The translations under genes and the position numbers were made by a program. Shown piece after piece: positions 35,378 through 43,273 of a stretch of 64,000 nt of DNA; position 1 is the first letter of the stretch; every line of letters starts with the position of its first letter. Source of the DNA: Oscillospiraceae bacterium (GTDB lineage Bacteria > Bacillota_A > Clostridia > Oscillospirales > Oscillospiraceae); assembly GCA_902786615.1 (NCBI GenBank), contig CADADE010000005.1, positions 32,890 through 96,889 of the forward strand. The letters run 5' to 3'. The notes beneath the pieces are model-generated. The model was not told where the DNA came from. It did not search any database and saw only the letters and a list, made by a program, of their open reading frames with translations.

Positions 35378-36421
35378 ATGAGCTGGACACAGAAAAAACT
35401 TGAGGAGCTTTACCAGGAAATCAATCGCAGGCTGAAAACCGACCCGGAATTTGCGGAAAAGCTCCGGAAGGATTCCAGGAAGACGCTGGAGGAGCTTGCC
35501 GGTCAGCCGCTTCCCGAGGGCTTCAGCCTCAAGTTCGTGGAGAAGGACGATAATTACGGGCAGACCTATGTGCTTCCGGACTTCGCGGGAGAGGAGATCG
35601 ACATCAGCGATCTGGACGATATCTCCGGCGGAAAGAACGGCCGGTACAGTTCGTCGGGAAATCAGTCCTGCCAGATCAAGAAAGGGCATAACGCCGTTTC
35701 CGTTCTCGGAATCGTTACGGCCTGCGCCGCGGCCGTCTCCTTCACGGCCTGCCCGGCGGACGCCTGCGGCGCGGCTGCCTGCCCGGCGGACGCCGGCTGC
35801 GGCGCCAAAGCCTGCGGCGGCAAGGCATGCGCCGGTAAGGTGGGCTGCGGCGGCGACGCCTGCGGAAGCGAGGCCTGCGGCGGCGCAGCGGGCTGCGCGG
35901 CCAAGGCCTGCGGCGGCCAGGGCTGCGGCGCGGCTACCGGCTGCGCGGCAGAAGCCTGCGGCGGCGACGCCTGCGGGGCCTATGGCGCGTGCAGCGCCAA
36001 GGCCTGCGCCGGAGAAGCCTGTGCCTCCAACGCGGCATGTATGAACCATGCCTGTGGCGGCGACGCCTGCGGCGGTCACGGCGGCTGCTTCGGAAAAGCC
36101 TGCGGCGGGGAAGCCTGCGGCGGCTATGGCGCCTGCGCCGCCAAGGGCTGCGGCCGCGACGCCTGCGCCGCTTTTGTCGGCTGTCTTGCGGAGGGGCACA
36201 TCAAGGAATCCTGCGCCGCGCATGCTATGCATGAGCATGAGGAGGAGCATACAAACGCATGCCAGGGCGTTTTCGAGATGTCCGAGAACGGAAGCTTCCT
36301 CGGGTGCGAGGCCTATGACCCCATCGCGGACGGCGTCGACCCCAGCGCATTGGAAAGCAGAGACGCGTTTGCCGAATATCTTTTCGGCGACGGCCAATTC
36401 GACGGCGACGGCGGACAGTGA
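35378..36421 (+). CDS. Proteusin-type RiPP precursor with 16-residue Cys repeats
   Basis: 347 residues. Residues 1-85 are a nitrile-hydratase-like (NHLP) leader, KKLEELYQEINRRLKTDPEF then LDDISGG with the double Gly at 84-85, where the C39 protease should cut. Residues 116-310 are mainly Ala, Gly and Cys. From Cys 125 to Cys 269 cysteines fall at 125, 130, 135, 141, 146, 151 and so on, a strict 5-5-6 spacing: nine units C-x4-C-x4-C-x5, common filling C-G-G-[DEK]-A. One charged residue (K, D or E) per five is typical. A tenth unit has His 274 for the middle Cys. The tail (about 280-347) is His-rich then acidic. Its length is far beyond a usual RiPP core. Confidence 0.93.
   Translation: MSWTQKKLEELYQEINRRLKTDPEFAEKLRKDSRKTLEELAGQPLPEGFSLKFVEKDDNYGQTYVLPDFAGEEIDISDLDDISGGKNGRYSSSGNQSCQIKKGHNAVSVLGIVTACAAAVSFTACPADACGAAACPADAGCGAKACGGKACAGKVGCGGDACGSEACGGAAGCAAKACGGQGCGAATGCAAEACGGDACGAYGACSAKACAGEACASNAACMNHACGGDACGGHGGCFGKACGGEACGGYGACAAKGCGRDACAAFVGCLAEGHIKESCAAHAMHEHEEEHTNACQGVFEMSENGSFLGCEAYDPIADGVDPSALESRDAFAEYLFGDGQFDGDGGQ
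35750..36184 (+). repeat. 48-bp in-frame tandem repeat region of the RiPP core
   Basis: Nine units of 48 bp, each encoding 16 residues, plus the first codon of a tenth. TGC appears at codon positions 1, 6 and 11 of every unit, while the other codons vary. The sequence differences between units show age rather than a fresh expansion. Confidence 0.9.
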
Positions 36422-36424
36422 ATA

Positions 36425-36466
36425 AAAAATCGAGGCTGCAGCAAACAGGCTGCGGCCTCGATTTTT
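36425..36466 (+). terminator. Terminator closing the RiPP locus
   Basis: AAAAATCGAGGCTGCAGC pairs with GCTGCGGCCTCGATTTTT. It lies just after the precursor stop and before a convergent gene, with T-runs usable on both strands. Confidence 0.9.
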
Positions 36467-36480
36467 GCTTATGATGTGCA

Positions 36481-37167
36481 TTATTTCACCCTGGGATACT
36501 CGGTGCAGAGCAGACGATAGGGCGGCTCGTCCTCCTCAATGGCGGGGAAGCGGCCCATCGGCGGGTTGAATCGGTTGTCGTTGGTGTCATCGTTGACCTG
36601 GCTGACCTCGCCGAGAAGCACCGCGCCGCTCCCTTTCTCCACTTCAAAGTCGTGGTAGAGAAAAGGCGTGATGCTGATGCTCTGCCCCGGGCGCAGCGCC
36701 ACCTGGAATCCTGCGGGAACGGTCATGGTGCGCCCGTCGACATGGACCGTGACGGGGCTTCCTTTATCCAACTGCTCGTCCGGCAGGGAATTGTAAACCC
36801 GGATCAGCGCCGTGCCGCCGCCGCGGTTGATGATATCTTCCATCTTGAACCAATGAAAGTGCATGGGGCTGTACTGTCCCTCTTTGAGGTACAGGAGCTT
36901 TTCCGCGTAGGGCTTGGGGTAGCGCTCCCTCAGCTTGAGGTTGCCGTTTCGGAGGGTGATGAGAGAGAAGCCTACCTTGTCAAATCTGCCGAGACCGTAG
37001 TCCGTAATATCCCAGCCCAGCATATTATCGCGTATCTCATCGTATTCATGGCCCTTGCTCTGCCAGTCCTCCGGGGTGAAGTGACAGAAATCCGGCAGGG
37101 AAATGCGGCAGGCACGGATCATCTGCTCCATCTCCCGGAGGGCGGCGTTGATTTCGCTGCGTTTCAT
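36481..37167 (-). CDS. D-lyxose/D-mannose isomerase family (cupin)
   Basis: 228 residues. The metal-binding cupin motif PMHFHWFKMEDIINRGGG supplies two His and one Glu, and a further His is in FLYHDFE. Members convert D-lyxose to D-xylulose and D-mannose to D-fructose. The start is fixed by AGGAGG. It follows a ROK-like kinase gene by 12 bp, so the pair would isomerise and phosphorylate a sugar. No transporter is nearby, so the source sugar is unknown. Confidence 0.88.
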   Translation of the reverse strand: MKRSEINAALREMEQMIRACRISLPDFCHFTPEDWQSKGHEYDEIRDNMLGWDITDYGLGRFDKVGFSLITLRNGNLKLRERYPKPYAEKLLYLKEGQYSPMHFHWFKMEDIINRGGGTALIRVYNSLPDEQLDKGSPVTVHVDGRTMTVPAGFQVALRPGQSISITPFLYHDFEVEKGSGAVLLGEVSQVNDDTNDNRFNPPMGRFPAIEEDEPPYRLLCTEYPRVK

Positions 37168-37179
37168 GGTTTGTCCTCC

Positions 37180-38922
37180 TTATGTCAAGGCAAAGTAAAT
37201 GGACCCCACGGCCTGCCCGAACTGTGCGACCGTAACATCCGGACTGTCGGCAAGCGCGCGCATGAGCGGCGTGTTGGCGAGTCCTTCGTCCGAGGGGATC
37301 AGGCGCAGCCACGCAGCCCCTGCCCGAAAACCCTCGTCCAGCAGGGCAAAGACAGCGGGCCGCTTGATAAAGCGCCCGAAGAGATAACGCGCCTGCGCCG
37401 CAGGATGCAGCAGATACTCCATCTCCCGGGAGACGATGGCGAGATTGCCCCCAATGCTCCGAAAAACCTCACAGGCGGCGGGGTCGCCCGCTTCGGCCTT
37501 ACGCATCAGGTGTTCCAGACAGGGCTTGCGCAGATCCTCCGGCGCGGTTTTGATGCACAGAAGCTCGCCCGCGTATTCGGTGAATCCGTCCAGCAGAGAG
37601 GGGTCCAGCTTCTGCGCCAGACGATAGGCCGCAGCCTGCCCCATGTAGCGTCTCGCCCCGGGAAGGCCCGAGTTTTCGTTCCGCGTGCTTCTCAGATCGT
37701 CCGGAGCGAAAGCGCGGGAACGGAAGCTGCCGAGGTCGAGGATCATATCGTACATCTCCAGCGGCAGGGCGGGGATCGTCCCGTCGGCCTGCAGCCAGCC
37801 GGTGCCGAGAGCGGTACCCAGGCTGTGGGCGACAACGCCGTCGCGCAGCATGTGCGCGTCTTCACTGTGCGCAATTTCCACGGCGGCGGTAAAGGCGGCC
37901 ATGTTGCCGTCATTCGTGATGTGCACGCGCCCGCCTGCGCGGCAGAGGGACAGAAGCTTTTCTTTCAGCCCGGAAATTTTGGCAAATTCGGCTTCATAAT
38001 CCAGCGCCTCATTGCAGCGCATGCCGTAGGTCTTGGGCGTCTCGCCGCCGAGAATGCAGTCGTCGATGACAATATCGGGAAAGCTCAGACCCACGCCGTC
38101 GAGCGCCCGGATCCCGCTGCCAAAATATGCCTCGGCGGCTTCCACCGCCTCACGCATCGCGGACAGCGGCGCCGCCTTGTCGAGCGCGGCCCGGAGGGCG
38201 GCGCGGACTGCCTCCGGGCATGCGCCGCGCTCAGCCGCGAGACAGCAGCGCATCAGCCGTGTGAGCAGCAGGATCGGTTCCGTGATCTCCTCCGCAGTCT
38301 GATACGCCTCGGGGTTCCAGTCATACTCCTTGGTGCACAGCAGCCGCTCCCCGTCGGAGAGAGCCAGCTTGATGTCCGTGCCGCCCACATCGACGCCGCA
38401 GAGGGCAAGCCCGGCTGCATTCCGGCACAAAGCGCGAAGCTTTTCGTCCAGCGGCGCGGGCGTTTCGGCGGGCGCACTGGGCAGCGGCGCATAATCGCGC
38501 AGATCCGAGCGGGTAAAGCGGAAGGCGGGACTGCCGCAGCGTCGGGCAATACGCCCGGCAATGTTGATCACCTTGCCGTAGCCGTGCCGCTTTGCCGCAT
38601 GGAACTGGAATGCTTCGTCGAGACTGTCCGCGAGGGCGCAGAGCTCCGCGTCGGCAGTATCAAAGAAGAGCCGCAGCTCCCGTCCGCTGGATGCGGCGAG
38701 AATGTTGTACACGCAGGCATGAAAATAGTCCGTGACAAAGCGCCGCTCCTCCTCCCCCTCCCAGTGGGGGACGGCGCAGGGGTAGTCCCGCTGTCCTCCG
38801 TCGTGCAGGGTGAGGCGCAGGGTCATCGGTTTTGACGCGGGATCATGAAGAAAAGCCGCACGGAGGTCCGGCAGCCAGAGGGGGCTGTCGGCGCGTGCGC
38901 GGGAAAGCAGAGTTTGGAGCAT
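37180..38922 (-). CDS. Sugar kinase-like protein, ROK/hexokinase fold with long N-terminal extension
   Basis: 580 residues, about twice a normal ROK kinase. The first about 175 residues are not recognised. Then GVDVGGTDIKLALSDG gives a phosphate-1 motif, SFPDIVIDD and HITNDGNMAAF follow, with GTALGTGW as an adenosine-type motif. The ROK zinc motif CxCGxxGCxE is absent. It likely phosphorylates a sugar made or used by the neighbouring isomerase. AAAGGAG supports the start, and a strong promoter lies at 38956-38984. Confidence 0.75.
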   Translation of the reverse strand: MLQTLLSRARADSPLWLPDLRAAFLHDPASKPMTLRLTLHDGGQRDYPCAVPHWEGEEERRFVTDYFHACVYNILAASSGRELRLFFDTADAELCALADSLDEAFQFHAAKRHGYGKVINIAGRIARRCGSPAFRFTRSDLRDYAPLPSAPAETPAPLDEKLRALCRNAAGLALCGVDVGGTDIKLALSDGERLLCTKEYDWNPEAYQTAEEITEPILLLTRLMRCCLAAERGACPEAVRAALRAALDKAAPLSAMREAVEAAEAYFGSGIRALDGVGLSFPDIVIDDCILGGETPKTYGMRCNEALDYEAEFAKISGLKEKLLSLCRAGGRVHITNDGNMAAFTAAVEIAHSEDAHMLRDGVVAHSLGTALGTGWLQADGTIPALPLEMYDMILDLGSFRSRAFAPDDLRSTRNENSGLPGARRYMGQAAAYRLAQKLDPSLLDGFTEYAGELLCIKTAPEDLRKPCLEHLMRKAEAGDPAACEVFRSIGGNLAIVSREMEYLLHPAAQARYLFGRFIKRPAVFALLDEGFRAGAAWLRLIPSDEGLANTPLMRALADSPDVTVAQFGQAVGSIYFALT

Positions 38923-38955
38923 GGCGGTGTCTCCTTTTCGTTTGTAATTTCCTTT

Positions 38956-38984
38956 ATTATATCCGCAAATGAGATGCTTGTAAA
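38956..38984 (-). promoter_or_regulatory. Sigma-A promoter for the kinase-isomerase pair
   Basis: On the minus strand TTTACA (38984-38979), 17-base spacer, TATAAT (38961-38956). Its -35 overlaps the -35 of the divergent promoter, so the two compete. Confidence 0.7.
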
Positions 38985-39005
38985 GCGGCGGCGATATGAT
39001 ATACT
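38978..39005 (+). promoter_or_regulatory. Extended -10 promoter for the hydroxyacid dehydrogenase
   Basis: TTGTAA (38978-38983), 16-base spacer, TGA-TATACT with the -10 at 39000-39005. It diverges from the kinase promoter. Confidence 0.6.
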
Positions 39006-39062
39006 GATGCAGAGAGAACGCATAACGCAGGATTATAGCGCGTTGGATAAGGAGGCATCAAC

Positions 39063-40022
39063 ATGAAAATCGTCATTCTGGACGGCTATACCGAAAACCC
39101 CGGCGACCTGAGCTGGAAGCCTTTGGAGCGCTTCGGCGATCTCAGCGTCTATGACCGCACCCCGTATGAGAATACCGAGATCATACGCCGCATCGGCGAT
39201 GCGGAAATTGTGGTCACCAACAAGACGCCCCTGAGCCGTGAGGTGCTGGAGGCATGCCCCGCCATCCGCTTTATTGCGGTGCTGGCTACGGGCTACAATG
39301 TGGTGGATGTGGCCTGCGCGCGGGAGAAGGGCATCCCCGTGTCCAACGTGCCCGCCTACGGTACCGCCGCGGTGGGCCAGTTTGCCATCGCGCTTCTGCT
39401 GGAGATCTGCTCCCATGTCGCCCACCACTCCGACGCCGTGCACGCCGGCCGCTGGCAGAGCGCGCCGGACTGGACCTTCTGGGACTATCCGCTCATCGAG
39501 CTTGCGGGCAAGACCATGGGAGTCATCGGCTTCGGCCGCATCGGGCAGACCACCGGGCGCATTGCCAAGGCTCTGGGTATGAGCGTCCTTGCCACCGGCA
39601 GCCGGGAGACCGAGGCTGGCCGCGCCATCGCGGAATATACGGATCTGGACACGCTGCTGCGCTCGTCGGACGTGATCTGCCTGCACTGCCCGCTCTTCCC
39701 GGAGACGGCGGGCATTATCAACAAGGAAAACATCGACAAAATGAAGGACGGGGTCATCCTCATCAACAACAGCCGCGGCGGACTCGTGGTCGAACAGGAT
39801 CTGGCGGACGCGCTCAATTCCGGCAAGGTCCTGGCAGCCGGGCTGGACGTGGTCTCCACGGAGCCTGTCCGGGCGGATAACCCCCTGCTCACGGCGAAAA
39901 ACTGCCTGATTACCCCACATATCTCCTGGGCGCCGAAGGAGGCCCGGCAGCGCATTCTTGACTGCACGGCGGAGAATCTGCGCGCTTTCCTTGACGGGAA
40001 GCCTGTCAATGTGGTAAATTAA
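39063..40022 (+). CDS. D-2-hydroxyacid dehydrogenase (glycerate dehydrogenase-like)
   Basis: 319 residues. The NAD-binding loop is VIGFGRIGQ. The catalytic trio is visible: Arg in NNSRGGLVVE, Glu in STEPVRADNPLL and His in TPHISWAP. Substrate-side motif VLATGYNVVDVACAREKGI is typical of hydroxypyruvate reductase/glycerate dehydrogenases. It reduces a 2-keto acid to the D-hydroxy acid with NAD(P)H; exact substrate uncertain. AAGGAGG precedes the start. A GC palindrome follows at 40034-40049. Confidence 0.88.
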   Translation: MKIVILDGYTENPGDLSWKPLERFGDLSVYDRTPYENTEIIRRIGDAEIVVTNKTPLSREVLEACPAIRFIAVLATGYNVVDVACAREKGIPVSNVPAYGTAAVGQFAIALLLEICSHVAHHSDAVHAGRWQSAPDWTFWDYPLIELAGKTMGVIGFGRIGQTTGRIAKALGMSVLATGSRETEAGRAIAEYTDLDTLLRSSDVICLHCPLFPETAGIINKENIDKMKDGVILINNSRGGLVVEQDLADALNSGKVLAAGLDVVSTEPVRADNPLLTAKNCLITPHISWAPKEARQRILDCTAENLRAFLDGKPVNVVN

Positions 40023-40033
40023 ACAGGAAGTAC

Positions 40034-40049
40034 AGGGGAGCATGCTCCC
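40034..40049. other. 16-bp perfect palindrome between the dehydrogenase and malQ
   Basis: GGGGAGCATGCTCCCC. Without a loop or T-run it is a poor terminator; it may be an operator or an mRNA end structure. Confidence 0.45.
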
Positions 40050-40073
40050 CGGGAAAGAAAAGAGTTGATTCGT

Positions 40074-41552
40074 ATGAACCGCAGCAGCGGTGTCCTCATG
40101 CCCATGACCTCTCTGCCGTCCCCGTATGGAATCGGCACCATGGGAAAAAGCGCCTATGAATTTGTCGACTTTTTGAAAGCGTCGGGCCAGCGCTACTGGC
40201 AGCTCCTGCCCCTTGTACCCGCAGGCGCGGGCGACAGTCCCTATTCCTCGTTCTCGACCTTCGCGGGCAACCCCGACCTCATCGACCTTGACCTGCTGAC
40301 GAAGTACAAGTTCCTCAAGGCCAAGGAAATCGACGAGACCGGCTGGGGCGACGATCCGCAGAACGTGGATTATGTGACGGTCAGGGCGAAGCGCGCCCCG
40401 CTTCTGCGCCTTGCCTTTAAGCGCGGCTGGGATTCGCTTGGCAATGAAATCGAGTCCTTCCGCAAAAATAACAGGTGGGTGGAGAATTACGCCCTATACA
40501 TGGCCATCAAGGAGCATTTCGACATGCTGCCTTGGATGGAGTGGCCGGAGGAGGATATCCGTCTGCACCGCGACAATGCCCTGCGCTACTGGGCGGACAG
40601 GCTGCGCGACGAGGTGAATTATCATATCTTCATTCAGTATGTATTCTACTTCCAGTGGGAGAAGCTGCAGGAATACGCCCACAAGCAGGGCGTCAAGTTT
40701 ATCGGGGATATCCCCATCTACGTCGCGCTGGATTCCGCCGACGTATGGAGTGAGCCGCACTTCTTCCAGCTTGACGAGAAAAATGTGCCCAAGGCTGTCG
40801 CCGGCGTGCCGCCTGATCCTTTCACTGCCGACGGGCAGCTCTGGGGCAACCCCCTCTATAACTGGGACGCAATGGAGCGGGACGGCTTTGGCTGGTGGAT
40901 CCGCCGCGTCGAAGGCGCGCAGAAGCTCTATGACGTGATCCGCATCGACCACTTCCGCGGCTTTGAGAGCTATTGGGCTGTCCCCTACGGGGAAACCACC
41001 GCCAAGAACGGCACCTGGCGTCCCGGCCCCGGCATGAAGCTGGTGGGAGTGCTGACCTCCTGGTTCCATAACCTGGACTTCATCGCGGAGGATCTTGGCT
41101 ATGTCACCGAAGGCGTGCGCCAGTTGGTGCGCGATTCCGGCATGCCCGGCATGAAGATCCTGGAATTTGCCTTCGACGCACATGGCGATTCCGATTACCT
41201 GCCCCACTGCATCTCCTATAACAGCGTCTGCTACATCGGCACCCACGACAACAACACGGTCATGGGCTGGGTCAAGGAGACGAAAAAGACCGATCGCGAA
41301 TTTGCCGCCCGCTACATGCACATCACCGAGGATGAGGGCTGGTGCTGGGGCATGATCCGCGCCGGCATGGCGACCTGCGCCGACCTCTTTGTCATACAGA
41401 TGCAGGATCTTCTGGAACTGGACGAAAAAGCCCGCATGAATACCCCCGGCGTGCCCCTCGGCAACTGGCGCTGGCGCATGCTGCCCGGCGCGGCGAACAA
41501 GGAGCTTGCCAAAAAGCTGCTGCTCTACACCCGCACCTTCCGCAGAGGATAA
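40074..41552 (+). CDS. malQ: 4-alpha-glucanotransferase (amylomaltase)
   Basis: About 492 residues from ATG 40074; TTG 40065 is a less likely start. Family motifs run the length: SPYGIGTMGKSAYEFVDFL, SPYSSFSTFAGNP, VIRIDHFRGFESYWAVP (nucleophile Asp), FIAEDLG (acid/base Glu), GTHDNNTVMGW (transition-state Asp). It transfers glucan segments between maltodextrins in glycogen or starch use. It stands alone and convergent with the L,D-transpeptidase gene. Confidence 0.95.
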   Translation: MNRSSGVLMPMTSLPSPYGIGTMGKSAYEFVDFLKASGQRYWQLLPLVPAGAGDSPYSSFSTFAGNPDLIDLDLLTKYKFLKAKEIDETGWGDDPQNVDYVTVRAKRAPLLRLAFKRGWDSLGNEIESFRKNNRWVENYALYMAIKEHFDMLPWMEWPEEDIRLHRDNALRYWADRLRDEVNYHIFIQYVFYFQWEKLQEYAHKQGVKFIGDIPIYVALDSADVWSEPHFFQLDEKNVPKAVAGVPPDPFTADGQLWGNPLYNWDAMERDGFGWWIRRVEGAQKLYDVIRIDHFRGFESYWAVPYGETTAKNGTWRPGPGMKLVGVLTSWFHNLDFIAEDLGYVTEGVRQLVRDSGMPGMKILEFAFDAHGDSDYLPHCISYNSVCYIGTHDNNTVMGWVKETKKTDREFAARYMHITEDEGWCWGMIRAGMATCADLFVIQMQDLLELDEKARMNTPGVPLGNWRWRMLPGAANKELAKKLLLYTRTFRRG

Positions 41553-41620
41553 GCCTCTGTCCAAACGAAAACTGAGTGTTCGACTGGGACTGAACGGAAA
41601 ATACATAAGCAAAAGAGAAT

Positions 41621-41658
41621 AAAAAAGTACAGCGGATCGAATGAAATCGACCCGCTGT
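41621..41658 (-). terminator. Terminator for the L,D-transpeptidase gene
   Basis: On the minus strand ACAGCGGGTCGA pairs with TCGATCCGCTGT (one mismatch pair), then ACTTTTTT. A second role for malQ on the plus strand is possible but lacks a T-run. Confidence 0.8.
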
Positions 41659-41673
41659 ATGTTTATGCCTTTA

Positions 41674-42813
41674 TCAGCCGTAGCCCCAGGTCAGTACTTC
41701 CCAGCCGCCGTCCGCGCTGCGGGCCAGCCACCACTGGTAGTCGGTGTATTCCTGATCGGCGTTCCAGGCGCCGACCTGCTCCATCGGGGAATGGAAGTCC
41801 ATGAGAAACTGTGCGACCTGCGTATAATGGCCGTCCGGGTTCAGCTCGTTCATCCACTTGAGGTTTTCCGCTGTGCTGCTCTCGTCCCCGGCATAGCGGA
41901 TGCTGTGCAGGACGCAGCCGTCAAAGCCGGCAAATTCCTCCATGATTTTGGAAACGGCGCGCTCCAGATCCGCCTGGGTATAGAGAGGGGAAGTGCCGAG
42001 CTCGATCTTAACGGTCTCCTTTGCGCTCGGCTCAAAGCCCCAGCTCTGCCAGGTGTCGGGACTCAGGCGCTCCAGCGTGTCGATCACGACCACACAGTCG
42101 GGCTTTACGCGCTGCATGACGAGCTTCATGATGTTCTCCGGCAGGCTCACGCAGCCGCCGGTATAGGGCTTGAGCGGGCCGAAGCAGTGCAGGAAGATGG
42201 CGGAGCCCCTGCCCGGGGTGCCGTCCTCGTTGAAGCTGATATTGAGGCAGTACTGGTATTGATACTCGTAATCCACAATATGCTCGCTGTCGTCCTTGGC
42301 AAGCTCGGGATGATCCTTGATATCTACCATTTCGTTATAGTGATACGCCGGATCGCCGGACCACCAGGTGTCGTCCGTCACCTGCACATAGGGGATCGCA
42401 CAGCCGGGATCGGGCGCGATGCCGAAGGCCTTGTTGAAGGAATAAACGCCGATGGGCGTCTGCCCGCAGCCCTCTTTATGGTTCTCGTCCAGGCACAGGC
42501 CGTTCTTTCCGACAAAGCCCGGGGTGGAAAGGAACTGCTTCCAGCTTCCGTTTTCGTCCCGTTCGTGCATGGAGACGCTTGCGGTGGTCTTGTCCATGCC
42601 GAGGCCCGCCACCACAAAGAGCTGCTTTGTGTTCTCATCCTTCGCGGCTTCAAGAGCCGTGACCCATTCTGGAGAATCCGTCTCGCGCTGAATGGAGGCG
42701 TGGAGCTGATCCTCAACCTGATCGGCAAGGCCGGGCTCGGCGGCAAACGCGCTCAGAGAGGCAGCGCTGAGCAGCAGCACCGCAATAAGCAGCATGGAAA
42801 TGGTTTTCTTCAT
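41674..42813 (-). CDS. Exported L,D-transpeptidase family protein
   Basis: 379 residues with a signal peptide cut near LSAFA. The YkuD-type active site is IFLHCFGPLKPYTGGCVSLP with His 209 and the catalytic Cys 221 in GGCVSLP. QTPIGVYSFNKAF is the upstream conserved strand. These enzymes make 3-3 cross-links in peptidoglycan or attach proteins. The C-terminal about 100 residues (APD-like, with the FEGFD-type block) are less conserved. The strong AGGGAGG site sets the start. No neighbouring cell-wall gene shares its operon. Confidence 0.87.
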   Translation of the reverse strand: MKKTISMLLIAVLLLSAASLSAFAAEPGLADQVEDQLHASIQRETDSPEWVTALEAAKDENTKQLFVVAGLGMDKTTASVSMHERDENGSWKQFLSTPGFVGKNGLCLDENHKEGCGQTPIGVYSFNKAFGIAPDPGCAIPYVQVTDDTWWSGDPAYHYNEMVDIKDHPELAKDDSEHIVDYEYQYQYCLNISFNEDGTPGRGSAIFLHCFGPLKPYTGGCVSLPENIMKLVMQRVKPDCVVVIDTLERLSPDTWQSWGFEPSAKETVKIELGTSPLYTQADLERAVSKIMEEFAGFDGCVLHSIRYAGDESSTAENLKWMNELNPDGHYTQVAQFLMDFHSPMEQVGAWNADQEYTDYQWWLARSADGGWEVLTWGYG

Positions 42814-43057
42814 TCTGTTGTCCTCCCTGTCAGTTCTTTCCGAAATTAGATTTATATTCAGGAATTCTCTTTCTTATTTTACAAGAAAACTGTTTTTTTT
42901 CAAGTATTATTTCAAGTGAGCATGGCGAAATGCCGCGCTTTTCAATTTGCTCTTGAGAATTTGCGGATGATTGGGTAATATAAAGGAAAACGCGGACAAG
43001 GACGGCATTCTTAAGAATCTCGACACCAATCATACAAAAAGAAAAGGAGAGAGCAAG

Positions 43058-43225
43058 ATGGAAACCAAATACTATACCCTTACCAGCATTGACGGAGACT
43101 ATGCCTGGCTCACCTGCACCAGCGCCCAGGAGGAACCGTACTTCATAGCCCGCGCCCTGCTGCCCATGGAGGCCGACGAGGGCAGCAAGCTGAAATTTGA
43201 AAACTTCCAGTTCGAGATCGTATAA
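43058..43225 (+). CDS. Small conserved-looking protein, 55 residues
   Basis: METKYYTLTSIDGDYAWL begins a compact, acidic, probably beta-rich protein. The start has AAAGGAGAG upstream; the in-frame extension to 42971 does not. It has a dedicated hairpin just after its stop. No domain name is recognised and no neighbour suggests a role. Confidence 0.65.
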   Translation: METKYYTLTSIDGDYAWLTCTSAQEEPYFIARALLPMEADEGSKLKFENFQFEIV

Positions 43226-43263
43226 TGACAACACCCAGCCAAAATCCCGGCTGGGTGTTGTCA
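43226..43263. terminator. Perfect 15-bp hairpin between convergent genes
   Basis: TGACAACACCCAGCC and its exact complement GGCTGGGTGTTGTCA surround an 8-base loop. There is no long T-run, but the place between two gene ends suits a two-way terminator. Confidence 0.75.
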
Positions 43264-43273
43264 TATACGCTGT

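Noticed and set aside
35750..36184. Regular 48-bp repeat taken as a CRISPR array
   Set aside because: The units are contiguous and diverged, keep a reading frame with Cys at fixed codons, and have no spacer-repeat alternation.
36652..38835. A 727-codon plus-strand open frame
   Set aside because: It runs opposite the isomerase and kinase genes, which have good starts, spacing and promoter.
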